A stretch of DNA of 64,000 nucleotides from Roseateles aquatilis (GCF_002205645.1 NZ_NIOF01000012.1:1-64000), one strand, 5' to 3'; counted from the first letter of the stretch, positions 28,101 through 37,865 are shown. The notes: generated by a model not told the origin, from the letters alone. Numbers and translations: made by a program.

Positions 28101-31100
28101 ATGACGCCCCCGCCTGCCTCGTCTCGTTCGTCTCGTTCGCCCGGGTCGTTCGGGTTGTTCGGGTTGCCCCGTCCGCTCGGGTTGCCGCGGTCGCTCCGGC
28201 GATGCCGGTCCGCGCGGCCGTTTCCACGGCCGTGGCTGCCCGCCCTGTGCCTCGCCGCGCTGCTGATGCCGGCCTTGGCCTCGGCGCAATCGTCGACGCC
28301 TTCGGAGCAGCCGCTGGCGCATCTGCAGCACACCACCTGGACGTTGAAGGACGGCATGCCCGGGCCGGTGATGGCCATCGCGCAGACCACCGACGGCTAC
28401 CTGTGGCTGGGCACGGGCATGGGGCTGTACCGCTTCGACGGCCTGCGCTTCGAGCGCTTCGAAACCCTGGCCGGCGAGCGGCTGCCGAGCCGCCAGGTGC
28501 TCGCGCTGCATGCCACGCGGGACAACGGGTTGTGGGTCGGCCTGCTCGCGGGCGGCGCGGCGCTGGTGCGGCAAGGCCGCGTGCTGCATGTCGACCCGGC
28601 CGGCGGCCCGTTCGAGGCCTCCACGCGGGCCTTCGCCGAAGAACGCGACGGCACGCTGTGGACGGCCACCGGCCTGGCGCTGCTCAAGCGCGTCGGCAAT
28701 CGCTGGACGGCAATCGGACCCGAGTCGGGTTATGGCGACGGCCTGCCGACGGCCACGATGAACGTCGTCGTCGACAGGCAGGACAACGTCTGGGCCGTCA
28801 CGCCGCGCAACGTGTTCGTGAAGGCCGCGGGGCAGGATCGCTTCGTCGACAGCGGCGTGCCGATGCTGGGCATGACGCAGCTCGCGGTCGGGCCCGACGG
28901 CCGCGTGTGGGCCAACGACATGTCGGACCAGGTGCGCGGCGTCGCGCCCCTGCCCTCGCCCGCCGCGACGGGCACCGGCGCCGCCCCGCCCGGCCGCCTG
29001 CCGGTCCCCAAGAGCTACTTCATGCCGTTCTTCGACCGCGCCGGCGCGCTCTGGTACGGCGCGCTGGGCGGCCTGGCGCGCATGCGCCCGGGCGGTGCGG
29101 GAGCCCCCGGCGAAGCCCCCCAGTTCATGGCGGCGAGCCCCGGCGGCCAAGGCCTGGCAGGGGACCAGGTGATGCGGATATTCCAGGACCGGGAAGGCAC
29201 CGTCTGGGTCGGCAGCAACGGCGGCCTGGATCGCTTCCGGGGGGCCGCCGTCGACCTCGTCGACCTGCCCGAGCGCAGCTCCGGGATCGCGCTGTCGACG
29301 GACGCGGACGGCGCGCTGTGGATCGCCGCGCGCGACGTGCTGCTGAAGCGGCCTGCCGACGGCGGCCCGCTGCAGCCGGTGCCGTTCGCGGCCGGCATGG
29401 AATCGCTCACCGCCGCGTTCGTCGACCGCCAACAGCGGCTGTGGATCGGCGGGCGCACCGGAGTGTGGCGGCAGGAGGGCAAGACCTTCGTGCAGATGCC
29501 GACGGCGGACGGCGAGCCGTGGGCAGGCGCGGTGCTGGACATCGCCGAGGACGCGCGGGGCGTCCTCTGGCTCACCGCCAACCGCTACGGCCTGAACCGC
29601 TATGTCGACGGCAGGCTGCAGCGCATGGGCGGTCGCGACGGCTTCCCCCGCCGCCCGCCCAACTGCATCGCCAGCGACGCCGAGGGCCGACTCTGGTTCG
29701 GCTACGGCGACGGCTCGCTGCGCCGCCATGACGGCCAGCGCCTCACGACACTGACCGCCGCCGACGGCCTGCGCGTCGGCGACATCAAGGTCATCGCGCC
29801 CAAGGGCCCGCGCCTGTGGATCGGCGGCGAAAGCGGCGTGCAACTGGTCAGCGCCCCCGGCATGCCGGAGATCCGGCTGGCCGACCCCACGGCGCTCGAA
29901 GGCGTGTCGGGCATCGTCGAGACCGACGCGGGGGACCTTTGGCTCAACGGCGCGCGCGGCATCACGCGGATCACGGCGGCGGAGCTGCGCCGCGCGCTGG
30001 CCGATCCCGCATATCGACCGAAGGCGCGCCGCATCGACCTGCGCGACGGCCTGCGCGGCCAGGCCGAGCAGTCCTGGCCGCTGCGCACCGCGGTGCAGAC
30101 CCGGGACGGACTGCTGTGGTTCTCGCTGAACAACGGTCTGGTGCGCATCGATCCGGCCAAGGTGCCGCCGGGCGACGCGCCCGCGCCGCCGGTCGACATC
30201 CAGCGCGTCACCAGCGGCGGCGACGGCCACCCGGTGCCGGCGGACCGTCGGCTGCGCCTGGCGCCCGGCACCCGCGACCTGGAGATCGACTACACCGCCA
30301 CGACGCTGGCCGTGCCCGAGCGCGTGCGCTTTCGTTACCAGCTCGTCGGGCAGGACCACGACTGGCAGGAGGCCGGCACGCGGCGCCGCGCGTTCTACAC
30401 CAACCTCGGGCCGGGCAGCTTCGAGTTCCGCGTCGAGGCATCGCAGGACGACGGTCCATGGAGCGACACGCCCGCGACGATGACGGTGGAGATCGCCCCG
30501 ACGCTCGCGCAGACCTGGTGGGTCCGGACGATCGGCGTGCTGGCGGTGCTCGCGGAGCTCAGCACGCTGGCCTGGCTGCGCGCGCGGCAGGTCGCCACGC
30601 ACGCGCGGGACCGCCTGACCGCGCGCGTGCAGGAACGCGAGCGCATCGCGCGCGACCTGCACGACACGCTGCTGCAGGGCATGTACGGATTGATCCTGCG
30701 CTTCGAGGCCGTGGCGCGGCGCCTGCCCGGCGTGGAGCGGGCCGCGATGGAGCGCGTGCTGGTCGACGCCGACGCGCTGCTGATCGAAGGCCGCGATCGC
30801 GTCGCCGACCTGCGCCTGCCGCCGCCCGACACGGGCCGGCTGGAACAGACGCTGGACGCGCTCGGCCAGCAGTTGATGCAGTCGCATCCGGCGCGCTTCG
30901 CGCTGACCGTCGATGGCGCGCCCCGGCCGCTGGATCCGACGCTGTCGGCGTCGTTGTGCCTGATCGCCCGCGAGGCGATCTTCAACGCATTCCAGCACGC
31001 GCGGGCGCAGCGCATCGACGTGTCGATCCAGTACGCCGCCGACGCGTTCAGCCTCATCGTCCAGGACGACGGCATCGGCGTGCCCGACGACGTGCAGGCG

Positions 31101-31307
31101 CGTGGCGGCCGCCCCGGCCACTGGGGCCTGTCCGGCATGCGCGAGCGCGCGGAGCTGGCCGGTGCCGTCTATCGGCTGACGTCCCGCCCGGACCGGGGCA
31201 CGGAGGTGGCGTTGCGTGTGCCGGCGGCTCGGGCCTACGGTCCTCGCGGCGAGGACCGCGCCCGCGCCCTCGGCGGCCGGTGGCGCCGCTTCTGGCGTCG
31301 CTTCTAG
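28101..31307 (+). CDS. two-component sensor kinase with beta-propeller (reg_prop/Y_Y_Y, HisKA_3)
   Basis: 1068 aa. The start has a long Ser/Arg/Pro/Gly-rich leader coded by GGGTTGTTC-like repeats, then a signal peptide ending LMPALASAQS (about residue 63). About ten propeller repeats follow (for example TTDGYLWLGTGMGLYRFDGL, DREGTVWVGSNGGLDRFRG), then a Y_Y_Y domain (LEIDYTATTL, FRYQLVGQDHDWQEA), one membrane segment (about 800-820), HisKA_3 with H854 in RERIARDLHDTLLQGMYG, and an ATPase domain (GIGVPDD, HWGLSGMRERAEL). The expected NarL-type response regulator is missing nearby. The ligand is probably a periplasmic polysaccharide or peptide, by family. Confidence 0.9.
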   Translation: MTPPPASSRSSRSPGSFGLFGLPRPLGLPRSLRRCRSARPFPRPWLPALCLAALLMPALASAQSSTPSEQPLAHLQHTTWTLKDGMPGPVMAIAQTTDGYLWLGTGMGLYRFDGLRFERFETLAGERLPSRQVLALHATRDNGLWVGLLAGGAALVRQGRVLHVDPAGGPFEASTRAFAEERDGTLWTATGLALLKRVGNRWTAIGPESGYGDGLPTATMNVVVDRQDNVWAVTPRNVFVKAAGQDRFVDSGVPMLGMTQLAVGPDGRVWANDMSDQVRGVAPLPSPAATGTGAAPPGRLPVPKSYFMPFFDRAGALWYGALGGLARMRPGGAGAPGEAPQFMAASPGGQGLAGDQVMRIFQDREGTVWVGSNGGLDRFRGAAVDLVDLPERSSGIALSTDADGALWIAARDVLLKRPADGGPLQPVPFAAGMESLTAAFVDRQQRLWIGGRTGVWRQEGKTFVQMPTADGEPWAGAVLDIAEDARGVLWLTANRYGLNRYVDGRLQRMGGRDGFPRRPPNCIASDAEGRLWFGYGDGSLRRHDGQRLTTLTAADGLRVGDIKVIAPKGPRLWIGGESGVQLVSAPGMPEIRLADPTALEGVSGIVETDAGDLWLNGARGITRITAAELRRALADPAYRPKARRIDLRDGLRGQAEQSWPLRTAVQTRDGLLWFSLNNGLVRIDPAKVPPGDAPAPPVDIQRVTSGGDGHPVPADRRLRLAPGTRDLEIDYTATTLAVPERVRFRYQLVGQDHDWQEAGTRRRAFYTNLGPGSFEFRVEASQDDGPWSDTPATMTVEIAPTLAQTWWVRTIGVLAVLAELSTLAWLRARQVATHARDRLTARVQERERIARDLHDTLLQGMYGLILRFEAVARRLPGVERAAMERVLVDADALLIEGRDRVADLRLPPPDTGRLEQTLDALGQQLMQSHPARFALTVDGAPRPLDPTLSASLCLIAREAIFNAFQHARAQRIDVSIQYAADAFSLIVQDDGIGVPDDVQARGGRPGHWGLSGMRERAELAGAVYRLTSRPDRGTEVALRVPAARAYGPRGEDRARALGGRWRRFWRRF

Positions 31308-31373
31308 CGCCATCTCTGGCGCCGTCTCTGGCGCAAGACCCGACGACTCAGGAGCGCCAGCCGGGCCCGCCCG

Positions 31374-31865
31374 TCACCGGACCTTGCGTACCTCCGCCTG
31401 ATCCGGCGACAGGACGCGGCCGTCCCCGCCCTGCGGCGCCATGAACGGGACGGGCTTGCCGCTCTCCTTGTCGATCAGTGTCGAGTGCCGCTCGCCACGC
31501 GCGAACAGGTGGCGCTCGCCCCACTGCCGCAGCGCGACGACCACCGGAAACAACGTCGTCCCCTTGGCCGTCAGGACGTACTCCTGGAACGCGCTGCCGT
31601 CCGCCGCGGGCTGCGTCCGCAGAATCTCGGCTTCCACCAGACGGCGCAGCCGGTCGGCCAGGATGTTCTTGGCGATGCCGAGGCTGCGCTGGAAATCACC
31701 GAAACGCCGCTTCTCGTCGAAGGCGTCCCGCACGATCAGCAGCGACCAACGGTCGCCGAGGACGTCGACCGCCCGCGCGACCGGGCAGGTCTCGGCGATC
31801 GGCGGCGTCTGCGATGTCTGCGGCGCTGCGGCGCCGGGCTGGGTGCGCGCGTGTCGTGTGTTCAT
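31374..31865 (-). CDS. HxlR-family transcriptional regulator
   Basis: 163 aa. After a variable Thr/Pro-rich N-terminus come CPVARAVDVLGDRWSLLIVR, FGDFQRSLGIAKNILADRL and LTAKGTTLFPVVVALRQWG, the full HxlR winged helix with the conserved Cys (about residue 27). Such proteins often sense quinones or electrophiles through this cysteine. It is divergent from an MFS transporter, with two near-identical operators between. The C-terminal tail (residues 125-163) is longer than average. Confidence 0.92.
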   Translation of the reverse strand: MNTRHARTQPGAAAPQTSQTPPIAETCPVARAVDVLGDRWSLLIVRDAFDEKRRFGDFQRSLGIAKNILADRLRRLVEAEILRTQPAADGSAFQEYVLTAKGTTLFPVVVALRQWGERHLFARGERHSTLIDKESGKPVPFMAPQGGDGRVLSPDQAEVRKVR

Positions 31866-31909
31866 GGCGGCCTTTCGTGGGCGGACGACCGAAGGGGTTT
31901 CTCGTCGAT

Positions 31910-31928
31910 TGGTTGCAGTTTAAAACCA
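31910..31928. promoter_or_regulatory. HxlR operator copy 1
   Basis: TGGTTGCAGTTTAAAACCA, an imperfect palindrome in the HxlR/MFS divergent region, 45 bp before the regulator start. It differs from copy 2 at only three positions. Confidence 0.65.
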
Positions 31929-31946
31929 TCAACCCTAACATCCGAC

Positions 31947-31965
31947 TGGTTGTAATTTGAAACCA
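31947..31965. promoter_or_regulatory. HxlR operator copy 2
   Basis: TGGTTGTAATTTGAAACCA, same 19-bp design as copy 1, with centres 37 bp apart. It lies 42 bp before the MFS transporter start. The two sites suggest coordinate repression of both genes. Confidence 0.65.
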
Positions 31966-32007
31966 CACGCCTGACGCGGCTCTTCCGCCAGTCCGTGACC
32001 CCACGCC

Positions 32008-33258
32008 ATGTCCACCCATCATCCCTGCGCGCCCACCGGCGCCGGCGCCGGCGCCCTCACCGAACTCCCACCGACCGCGACACGGCCGCCAGCCCTGCCC
32101 AGCGCGTTGATCGGGCTCTTTGCCGTGGCCAGCGGCGCCAGCGTCGCGAACGTCTACTTCGCCCAACCGCTGCTGGACGCGTTGGCGCGGGACTTCGGCA
32201 TCCCGACGTCGGCGATCGGCGGTGTCGTGACCGCCACGCAGGTCGGGTGCGCGCTCGCCCTGCTGCTGCTGGTCCCGCTGGGCGACCGCGTCGACAGACG
32301 CCGGCTGATGGCCGGGCAATGGCTGTTGCTGATCGCGGCGTTGAGCCTGGTCGGGCTGGCGCGCTCGACGACCGTCCTGCTCGCGGGCATGACGGCGGTG
32401 GGCCTGCTCGGAACGGCGATGACGCAAGGCCTGATCGCCTATGCCGCGAGCGTCGCCGGCCCCGGGGAGCAGGGCCGCGTCGTCGGCGCGGCGCAGAGCG
32501 GCGTGTTCATCGGCCTGCTGCTCGCGCGGGTGTTCTCGGGCGTGGTCAGCGATCAGCTCGGCTGGCGCGGTGTGTACTTCTGCGCGGCGGGCCTGCTGGC
32601 GGCGCTCGCGCTGCCGCTGTGGCGCCGACTGCCGGCGATCTCCGCGCGCCCCGTCGCGATGAGCTATCGACGCCTGCTCGGCTCCATGCTGACGCTGCTC
32701 GGCACCGATCGCGTGTTGCTGGTGCGGGGCATGCTGGCGCTGCTCATGTTCGCCGCGTTGAACATCTTCTGGAGCGCCCTGGTGTTGCCGCTGAGCGCGC
32801 CGCCGTTCAACTTCTCCCACACCACCGTGGGTGCCTTCGGCCTGGTCGGCGCCGTGGGCGCGCTCGCCGCCGCGCGCACCGGACTTTGGGTCGACGCCGG
32901 CAGGGAACGTCTCGTCACCGCGGCAGCGCTGCTTCTGCTGCTCGCGGCATGGCTGCCGCTGTCGATGATGGGCGCGTCCCTGTGGGCGTTGGTGATCGGC
33001 GTGATCGTGCTGGATCTCGGCGGCCAGGCGCTGCACGTCGCCAACCAGAGCCTGATCCTGCGCGACCGCCCCAACGAGCAAAGCCGGTTGATCGGCCTGT
33101 ACATGCTGTTCTACGCCGTCGGCAGCGGCCTGGGCGCGATGGGGACGACGGCCGTCTACGCGCAGGCGGGATGGGCGGGGGTCTGCGCGCTGGGGGCCGG
33201 AGTGAGCGGGGTAGCGCTGGTCTTCTGGCGGAGCACGCGGGGCGTCCGGCGACGTTGA
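32008..33258 (+). CDS. MFS transporter
   Basis: 416 aa with twelve predicted membrane segments. Family marks include SGASVANVYFAQPLLDALAR near TM1, LLLVPLGDRVDRRRLMAGQW in the TM2-3 loop, and the centre loop with SYRRLLGSMLTLLGT. This is typical of exporters adjacent to HxlR regulators, often moving drugs, quinones or aromatic compounds. The N-terminal ~35 residues are Thr/Pro/Ala-rich. Divergent from the HxlR gene and probably under its control through the two operators. Substrate not known. Confidence 0.9.
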   Translation: MSTHHPCAPTGAGAGALTELPPTATRPPALPSALIGLFAVASGASVANVYFAQPLLDALARDFGIPTSAIGGVVTATQVGCALALLLLVPLGDRVDRRRLMAGQWLLLIAALSLVGLARSTTVLLAGMTAVGLLGTAMTQGLIAYAASVAGPGEQGRVVGAAQSGVFIGLLLARVFSGVVSDQLGWRGVYFCAAGLLAALALPLWRRLPAISARPVAMSYRRLLGSMLTLLGTDRVLLVRGMLALLMFAALNIFWSALVLPLSAPPFNFSHTTVGAFGLVGAVGALAAARTGLWVDAGRERLVTAAALLLLLAAWLPLSMMGASLWALVIGVIVLDLGGQALHVANQSLILRDRPNEQSRLIGLYMLFYAVGSGLGAMGTTAVYAQAGWAGVCALGAGVSGVALVFWRSTRGVRRR

Positions 33259-33354
33259 CGGTCCGGTGTCGGGATTCAGGCGAAGGCCGGGACAGGGTGG
33301 CCGATGTCAGAGGGGCGATGCTCGTGATGGCGCCGCGGTTGCCTGGGCCTGATG

Positions 33355-33380
33355 AAAAAAAGGCGCCTCATCGAGGCGCC
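33355..33380 (-). terminator. Rho-independent terminator of the second RND operon
   Basis: Read on the minus strand: GGCGCCT-CGATG-AGGCGCC, a perfect 7-bp GC stem, followed by seven Ts. It lies 28 bp after the RND pump stop codon. Confidence 0.9.
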
Positions 33381-33407
33381 CTTCCCGTCATCCGTACGTG
33401 ACGTCGA

Positions 33408-36400
33408 TCAGTCGTCGCCAGCCGCAAGCGCCTCGGTCTTGCGAGCGCGAGGCTTGCGCAGCCCGAAGAGCCACTCGACGATCCAGTACAGGAACAGCAG
33501 CCACGTCAGGAACGCCCACGCCACGAGCAAGGTCTGCCCGATGCTCAGCGCCCATGCGCCAGCGGTGCTCCAACGCTCCGCGCGCTTGGGGAAGTTTTCC
33601 TTCAGACGCTCGAAGAAGAGCTGGATGCTGTCGTAGAAGCACGGCACCATGAGCAGCGTCAGGAAGGTCGACGTGATCGTGCCGCCGATGATGGCCACGG
33701 CCATCGGGCGATAGAACTCGCCACCCTCGCCCACGCCGACCGCCACCGGCAACATGCCGGCGATCAGTGCGAAGGTCGTCATCAGGATCGGGCGGAAGCG
33801 CTTGCGGCCCGCGTGCATCAGCGCTTCCTCGCGCGGCACGCCGGCGGCCTCTTCCTGGCGCGCGGCATCCAGCAGCAGGATCGCGTTCTTCGCCACCAGG
33901 CCCGCCAGCATGATGATGCCGATGAAGCTCATCAGGTTCAGCGTGCCCTTGGTCAGCAGCAGCGCCACCACCACGCCGATCAGCGACAACTTGAGCGAAT
34001 ACATCACGCCAATCGGCGCCGAGAAGCTGCCGAATTGCATCACCAGGATCAGGTACATCAGGCCGATGCCGGACATCAGTGCGATGCCCATCGCGCCGAA
34101 GACCTCCTCCTGGTCCTTGGACGCGCCGGCCAGCTCGATGCCATAACCGGGCGGGAAGTTGATCGACTTGGCGAGCGCCTTCGCATCCTTGGTCACCTCG
34201 CCCGGCGAGCGGCCATGCGCGTTGGCCGAGACGGCGATCATCCGCTTGCTGTCCGCGTGCTGGATCTTGGCCGGGCCCTTGCCCATGGTCACGCGGGCGA
34301 TCTGCTCCAGCGGCACCATCACGCCGGCGCCGGTCACGGCGATCGGCAGGCGCTCGATGTTGCTGGCGTCGACGCGATCTTCCGGCGCCAGGCGCACCGC
34401 CACGTCACGCGTCTCGCCGCTCGGATCGACCCAGTCGCCGACCTCCACGCCGGCGAAGGCCACGCGCAGCGCGTTGGCCGCGTCGCCCACCGAGATGCCC
34501 AGCGAATTCGCCAGGCCGCGGTTCATCTCGATCTGCAGCTCGTCCTGCGGATCCTGCTCGGACAGACCGACGTCGACCGCGCCCGGCACATCGCGCAGCT
34601 TGGCCATGTACTCGGTGGTGATCTCCATCAGCTTGCGCGAGTCGACGCCGTGGAAGCGGATCTGCACCGGCTTCTGCGCGCCGTTGTTGAGGTCGTCCAG
34701 CACCACGTACTCGGCGCCAACCAGGCGGGCTACGCGGGTGCGCAGGTCCGCGGCGACCTCGGCGGCGCTGCGCTTGCGCTGCGTGCTCTTGCCGATGTCG
34801 ACGTAGATCCGGCCGCCGCTCACGTTGACGTACTCGTTCGTGGCCTTGGTCTCGGGCAGTTCACGCGCCAGCGCCGAGCCGGCCGCCATCTTCAGGCGGG
34901 CGTACTCGAGGCTGGAGCTGGCCGGGGTACGCACCTCGACGGCGATCGTTCCGGAGTCCGACGCCGGCAGGAAGCTCGTGCCGCCGAACATGTTCTGCAG
35001 CGCGATCGCCAGAATGAAGCTCGCCGCGGCGAAGAAGGCCATCCAGCGGCGATGATGCAGCGCCCACTCGATCACGCGGCCATACCGATCGGCCTGATGG
35101 TCGAACCAGTCGTTGAAGCGCTGGAGCAGCTTGGAGATGCCCGTCTTCGGCGCGTGGTGATACCCGGGCGGGTCGCCCCAGTACGCCGACAGCATCGGAT
35201 CCAGCGTGAACGAGATGAACAGCGACACCAGCACCGAGGCCACGACCGTCAGGCCGAAGGGCCGGAACCATTCGCCGGACACGCCCGGCATGAAGGCCAC
35301 CGGGATGAACACGGCCACGATCGAGAAGGTCGTGGCCGCGACGGCCATGCCGATCTCGGCCGTGCCCTTGAGCGCCGCGGTGCGGCGGTCCGCGCCGCGT
35401 TCCATGTGGCGGACGATGTTCTCCCGCACCACGATGGCATCGTCGATCAATACCCCGATCGCCAGCGACAGCCCCAGCAGGCTCATGAAGTTGAGCGTGA
35501 AGCCGCACAGCCAGACCGCGATGAAAGCCGCGATCACCGATGTCGGCAGCGACAGCGCGGTGATCAGCGTCGAGCGCCACGAGTTCAGGAACACGTACAC
35601 CACGAACACCGTCAGGCCCGCGCCGAAGACCAGCGCGTGGATCACGTTGTTCAGGCTGTCCTGCGCGTCGCGCCCGCCGTCCTGCGTGACTTCGAGCTTG
35701 GTGCCGGCGGGCAGCGTCTTGCTGATCTCGTCGACCATGTGGCGGGTCGCGTCGGCCACGGTGACCGTGGACGCGTCGCGCGCCCGGGTCACCGAGATGC
35801 CGACGTTGGGATGCCCATTGCGGACCGAGAACCCGGTCTGCTCGGCGAAGCCGTCCTTGACCGTGGCGACCTGCCCCAGCCGGATCAGCTCGCCGCCGCT
35901 GCGTTTGACGACGATCTGGTTGAAGTCGGCCGGCGACTCGATGCGGCCCAGCAGGCGGATCGACTGGTCCTCCATCAGACCGCGCACCTTGCCCACCGGC
36001 GCGGTGGTGTTCTGCATCCGCAGCGCGGTGACGACCTCGGTGACGGAGACGTTGAACTCACGCAGCTTCTGCGCGCTCAGCAGCACCGACAGCTCGCGGT
36101 TCAGCGAGCCGTTGACCGTCACCGTCGCCACGCCCGGAATGCCGCGGAAGCGGTCGGCGAGCACGTCCTCGCCCAGGCGCGAGATCTCCGCGTGCGTCTG
36201 GCTGCTGGACGACAGCGCCAGCTGCATGATCGGCTGCGCGGAGGGGTCGATGCGCTGGAGCACCGGCTCGCGCATTTCGGTGGGCAGCTTGTGCCGCACC
36301 GCCGCGATCGCGTTGCGGACCTCGTCGGCCGCCTCGATCATGTTCTTGTTGAAGTTGAAGATCAGCAGCAGCTGCGCGTAACCCTCGCTCGCGGTGGAGC

Positions 36401-36641
36401 GCACCTCGGTCACGCCGGAAATGCTGTTGAGCGACTTCTCGATGCGGTTGATGATTTCCCGCTCGGCCGTCTCCGGCGACGCGCCGGGATAGGTGATGCC
36501 GACGACCAGCAGCGGCTGCTCGACGTCGGGGATCTGGTTGACCCGCAGCTTGGAGAGCGCGAGCAGGCCAAGCGCCATCAACCCGATGATGATGACCACC
36601 ATCGAGATCGGCTTCTTGACCGAGAAATTGGAAAGGAACAT
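33408..36641 (-). CDS. RND multidrug efflux pump, inner-membrane permease
   Basis: 1077 aa. It begins NFSVKKPISMVVIIIGLMAL (TM1); the first porter domain has QIPDVEQPLLVVGITYPGAS, and the TM4 relay is [19 protein letters not shown]. The second half has VGLSEQDPQDELQIEMNRGL and TM10 LAGLVAKNAILLLD. After the usual TM12 the protein continues ~60 residues with another hydrophobic stretch (AWALSIGQTLLVAWAFLTWL and LLFLYWIVEWLFG), not usual in AcrB-like pumps. It is downstream of its adaptor (33-bp gap) and ends at a strong terminator. No outer-membrane factor gene is present. Confidence 0.93.
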   Translation of the reverse strand: MFLSNFSVKKPISMVVIIIGLMALGLLALSKLRVNQIPDVEQPLLVVGITYPGASPETAEREIINRIEKSLNSISGVTEVRSTASEGYAQLLLIFNFNKNMIEAADEVRNAIAAVRHKLPTEMREPVLQRIDPSAQPIMQLALSSSSQTHAEISRLGEDVLADRFRGIPGVATVTVNGSLNRELSVLLSAQKLREFNVSVTEVVTALRMQNTTAPVGKVRGLMEDQSIRLLGRIESPADFNQIVVKRSGGELIRLGQVATVKDGFAEQTGFSVRNGHPNVGISVTRARDASTVTVADATRHMVDEISKTLPAGTKLEVTQDGGRDAQDSLNNVIHALVFGAGLTVFVVYVFLNSWRSTLITALSLPTSVIAAFIAVWLCGFTLNFMSLLGLSLAIGVLIDDAIVVRENIVRHMERGADRRTAALKGTAEIGMAVAATTFSIVAVFIPVAFMPGVSGEWFRPFGLTVVASVLVSLFISFTLDPMLSAYWGDPPGYHHAPKTGISKLLQRFNDWFDHQADRYGRVIEWALHHRRWMAFFAAASFILAIALQNMFGGTSFLPASDSGTIAVEVRTPASSSLEYARLKMAAGSALARELPETKATNEYVNVSGGRIYVDIGKSTQRKRSAAEVAADLRTRVARLVGAEYVVLDDLNNGAQKPVQIRFHGVDSRKLMEITTEYMAKLRDVPGAVDVGLSEQDPQDELQIEMNRGLANSLGISVGDAANALRVAFAGVEVGDWVDPSGETRDVAVRLAPEDRVDASNIERLPIAVTGAGVMVPLEQIARVTMGKGPAKIQHADSKRMIAVSANAHGRSPGEVTKDAKALAKSINFPPGYGIELAGASKDQEEVFGAMGIALMSGIGLMYLILVMQFGSFSAPIGVMYSLKLSLIGVVVALLLTKGTLNLMSFIGIIMLAGLVAKNAILLLDAARQEEAAGVPREEALMHAGRKRFRPILMTTFALIAGMLPVAVGVGEGGEFYRPMAVAIIGGTITSTFLTLLMVPCFYDSIQLFFERLKENFPKRAERWSTAGAWALSIGQTLLVAWAFLTWLLFLYWIVEWLFGLRKPRARKTEALAAGDD

Positions 36642-36674
36642 GGCTCAGTCTCCTGTGGGCGTCCGACGCCGGCG

Positions 36675-37865
36675 TCAGATGCCCGAAGCGGCGGACGCGG
36701 CGGGCGTGGAGAAGCCCGGCGCGGCGGACTTCGAGCCGGCACCGCCCCGCGCGGGGACGGCGGCCTTCGACAGCTCGACCTTCTGGCCGTCGATCAACGT
36801 GCTGGTGGGGTGACGCAGGATGCGGTCGTTCTGCTTGAGGCCGTCGGTGACGACATACAGCCCCTGGCGATCGTCGCGCGCGCCCAGGCGGACGGCGGTC
36901 TTGGTGACCTTGCCGCCGTCGACGCGCCAGACATAGGCCTTGTCGCCCTCGCGCTGCAGCGCGCCGTCGGCGACCATCAGCGCCGAGACGCTGGTCGTCT
37001 GCACGCGCCCTTCCGCGTACAGGCCGGCCACGCCGGGCTGCTGCTGGCCGGCGAAGTCGACCAGCACCTCCACCTGACGCGTGCTGGCGTTGGCGGCCTG
37101 CGCGATGCGGCGCACCTTGCCCTGGAAGTCGACCTGCGGATAACCGTTGACGCGGAAGAAGACGGTCTGGGCCAGCTTCAGCTCCGACATGCGGTCGGCG
37201 GACACCAGGCCCTCGAAGCGCATCGAGGCGGGGTCCATCACCTTGATCAGCTCCTTGCCGAGCTGCGCCGAGTCGCCGGGCGACACCTTGCGATCGCTGA
37301 CGACGCCGTCGAACGGCGCGCGGACCTCGGTGCGCTGCTGCTGCTGGCGAGCGGTGGCCGCGCGGGCTCGGGCGGCCACCAGATCGCTCTGCGCGTTGTT
37401 GCGGCGGATCTCGGCGTCTTCCATCGCCTGGATGGAGCTCATGCCCTGGGCTTGCAGCGTCTTCAGGCGCTGGTACTGGCGCTCGGCCTGATCGAAGCTC
37501 TGCGACGCGGCGCGGGCGGTCTCATCGGCGGACTGGACGGTGTCGCGGATGGCGGTGTCGTCGAGGCGCACCAGCAGGTCGCCACGCTTCACGCGCTCGC
37601 CGTTTTCCTTGTAGACCTGCAGGACGATGGCCTGCAGCTCGGCGCGCAGGTCGGCGCGGCGTTCCGGCTGGATGGAGCCGGTGATGACGGGGCCGCTGGC
37701 GTACTCGCTGACGCCCAGGGTCTGGACGTCCTCCGGCGCCACCAGCAGGGCGGGCGCGCTGGCCGCGGCGCTGGCGGGGGTCGCCTTCTTGTCACCTTCT
37801 GGAGGTTTGCCGCAACCGGCAAGCAGGGACGCGATGACAAGGGCAAGCAGCGACGGACGCAACAT
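36675..37865 (-). CDS. RND efflux adaptor lipoprotein
   Basis: 396 aa. The N-terminus SLLALVIASLLAGCGKPPEG has a clean lipobox (LLAGC, Cys at residue 18), so the protein is anchored by lipid in the periplasm. Then SIQPERRADLRAELQAIVLQ, a helical hairpin (about residues 95-165, SFDQAERQYQRLKTLQAQGM), a lipoyl return (APFDGVVSDRKVSPGD), and beta-barrel and membrane-proximal domains. First gene of the operon. The C-terminal 25 residues are Ala/Pro/Gly-rich. Regulation is not visible; no repressor gene is adjacent. Confidence 0.92.
   Translation of the reverse strand: MLRPSLLALVIASLLAGCGKPPEGDKKATPASAAASAPALLVAPEDVQTLGVSEYASGPVITGSIQPERRADLRAELQAIVLQVYKENGERVKRGDLLVRLDDTAIRDTVQSADETARAASQSFDQAERQYQRLKTLQAQGMSSIQAMEDAEIRRNNAQSDLVAARARAATARQQQQRTEVRAPFDGVVSDRKVSPGDSAQLGKELIKVMDPASMRFEGLVSADRMSELKLAQTVFFRVNGYPQVDFQGKVRRIAQAANASTRQVEVLVDFAGQQQPGVAGLYAEGRVQTTSVSALMVADGALQREGDKAYVWRVDGGKVTKTAVRLGARDDRQGLYVVTDGLKQNDRILRHPTSTLIDGQKVELSKAAVPARGGAGSKSAAPGFSTPAASAASGI

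Noticed and set aside
28038-31313. 1091-codon minus-strand frame opposite the propeller kinase
   Set aside because: Arg/Gln/His-rich shadow with no domain, entirely opposite a gene with complete sensor-kinase motifs.
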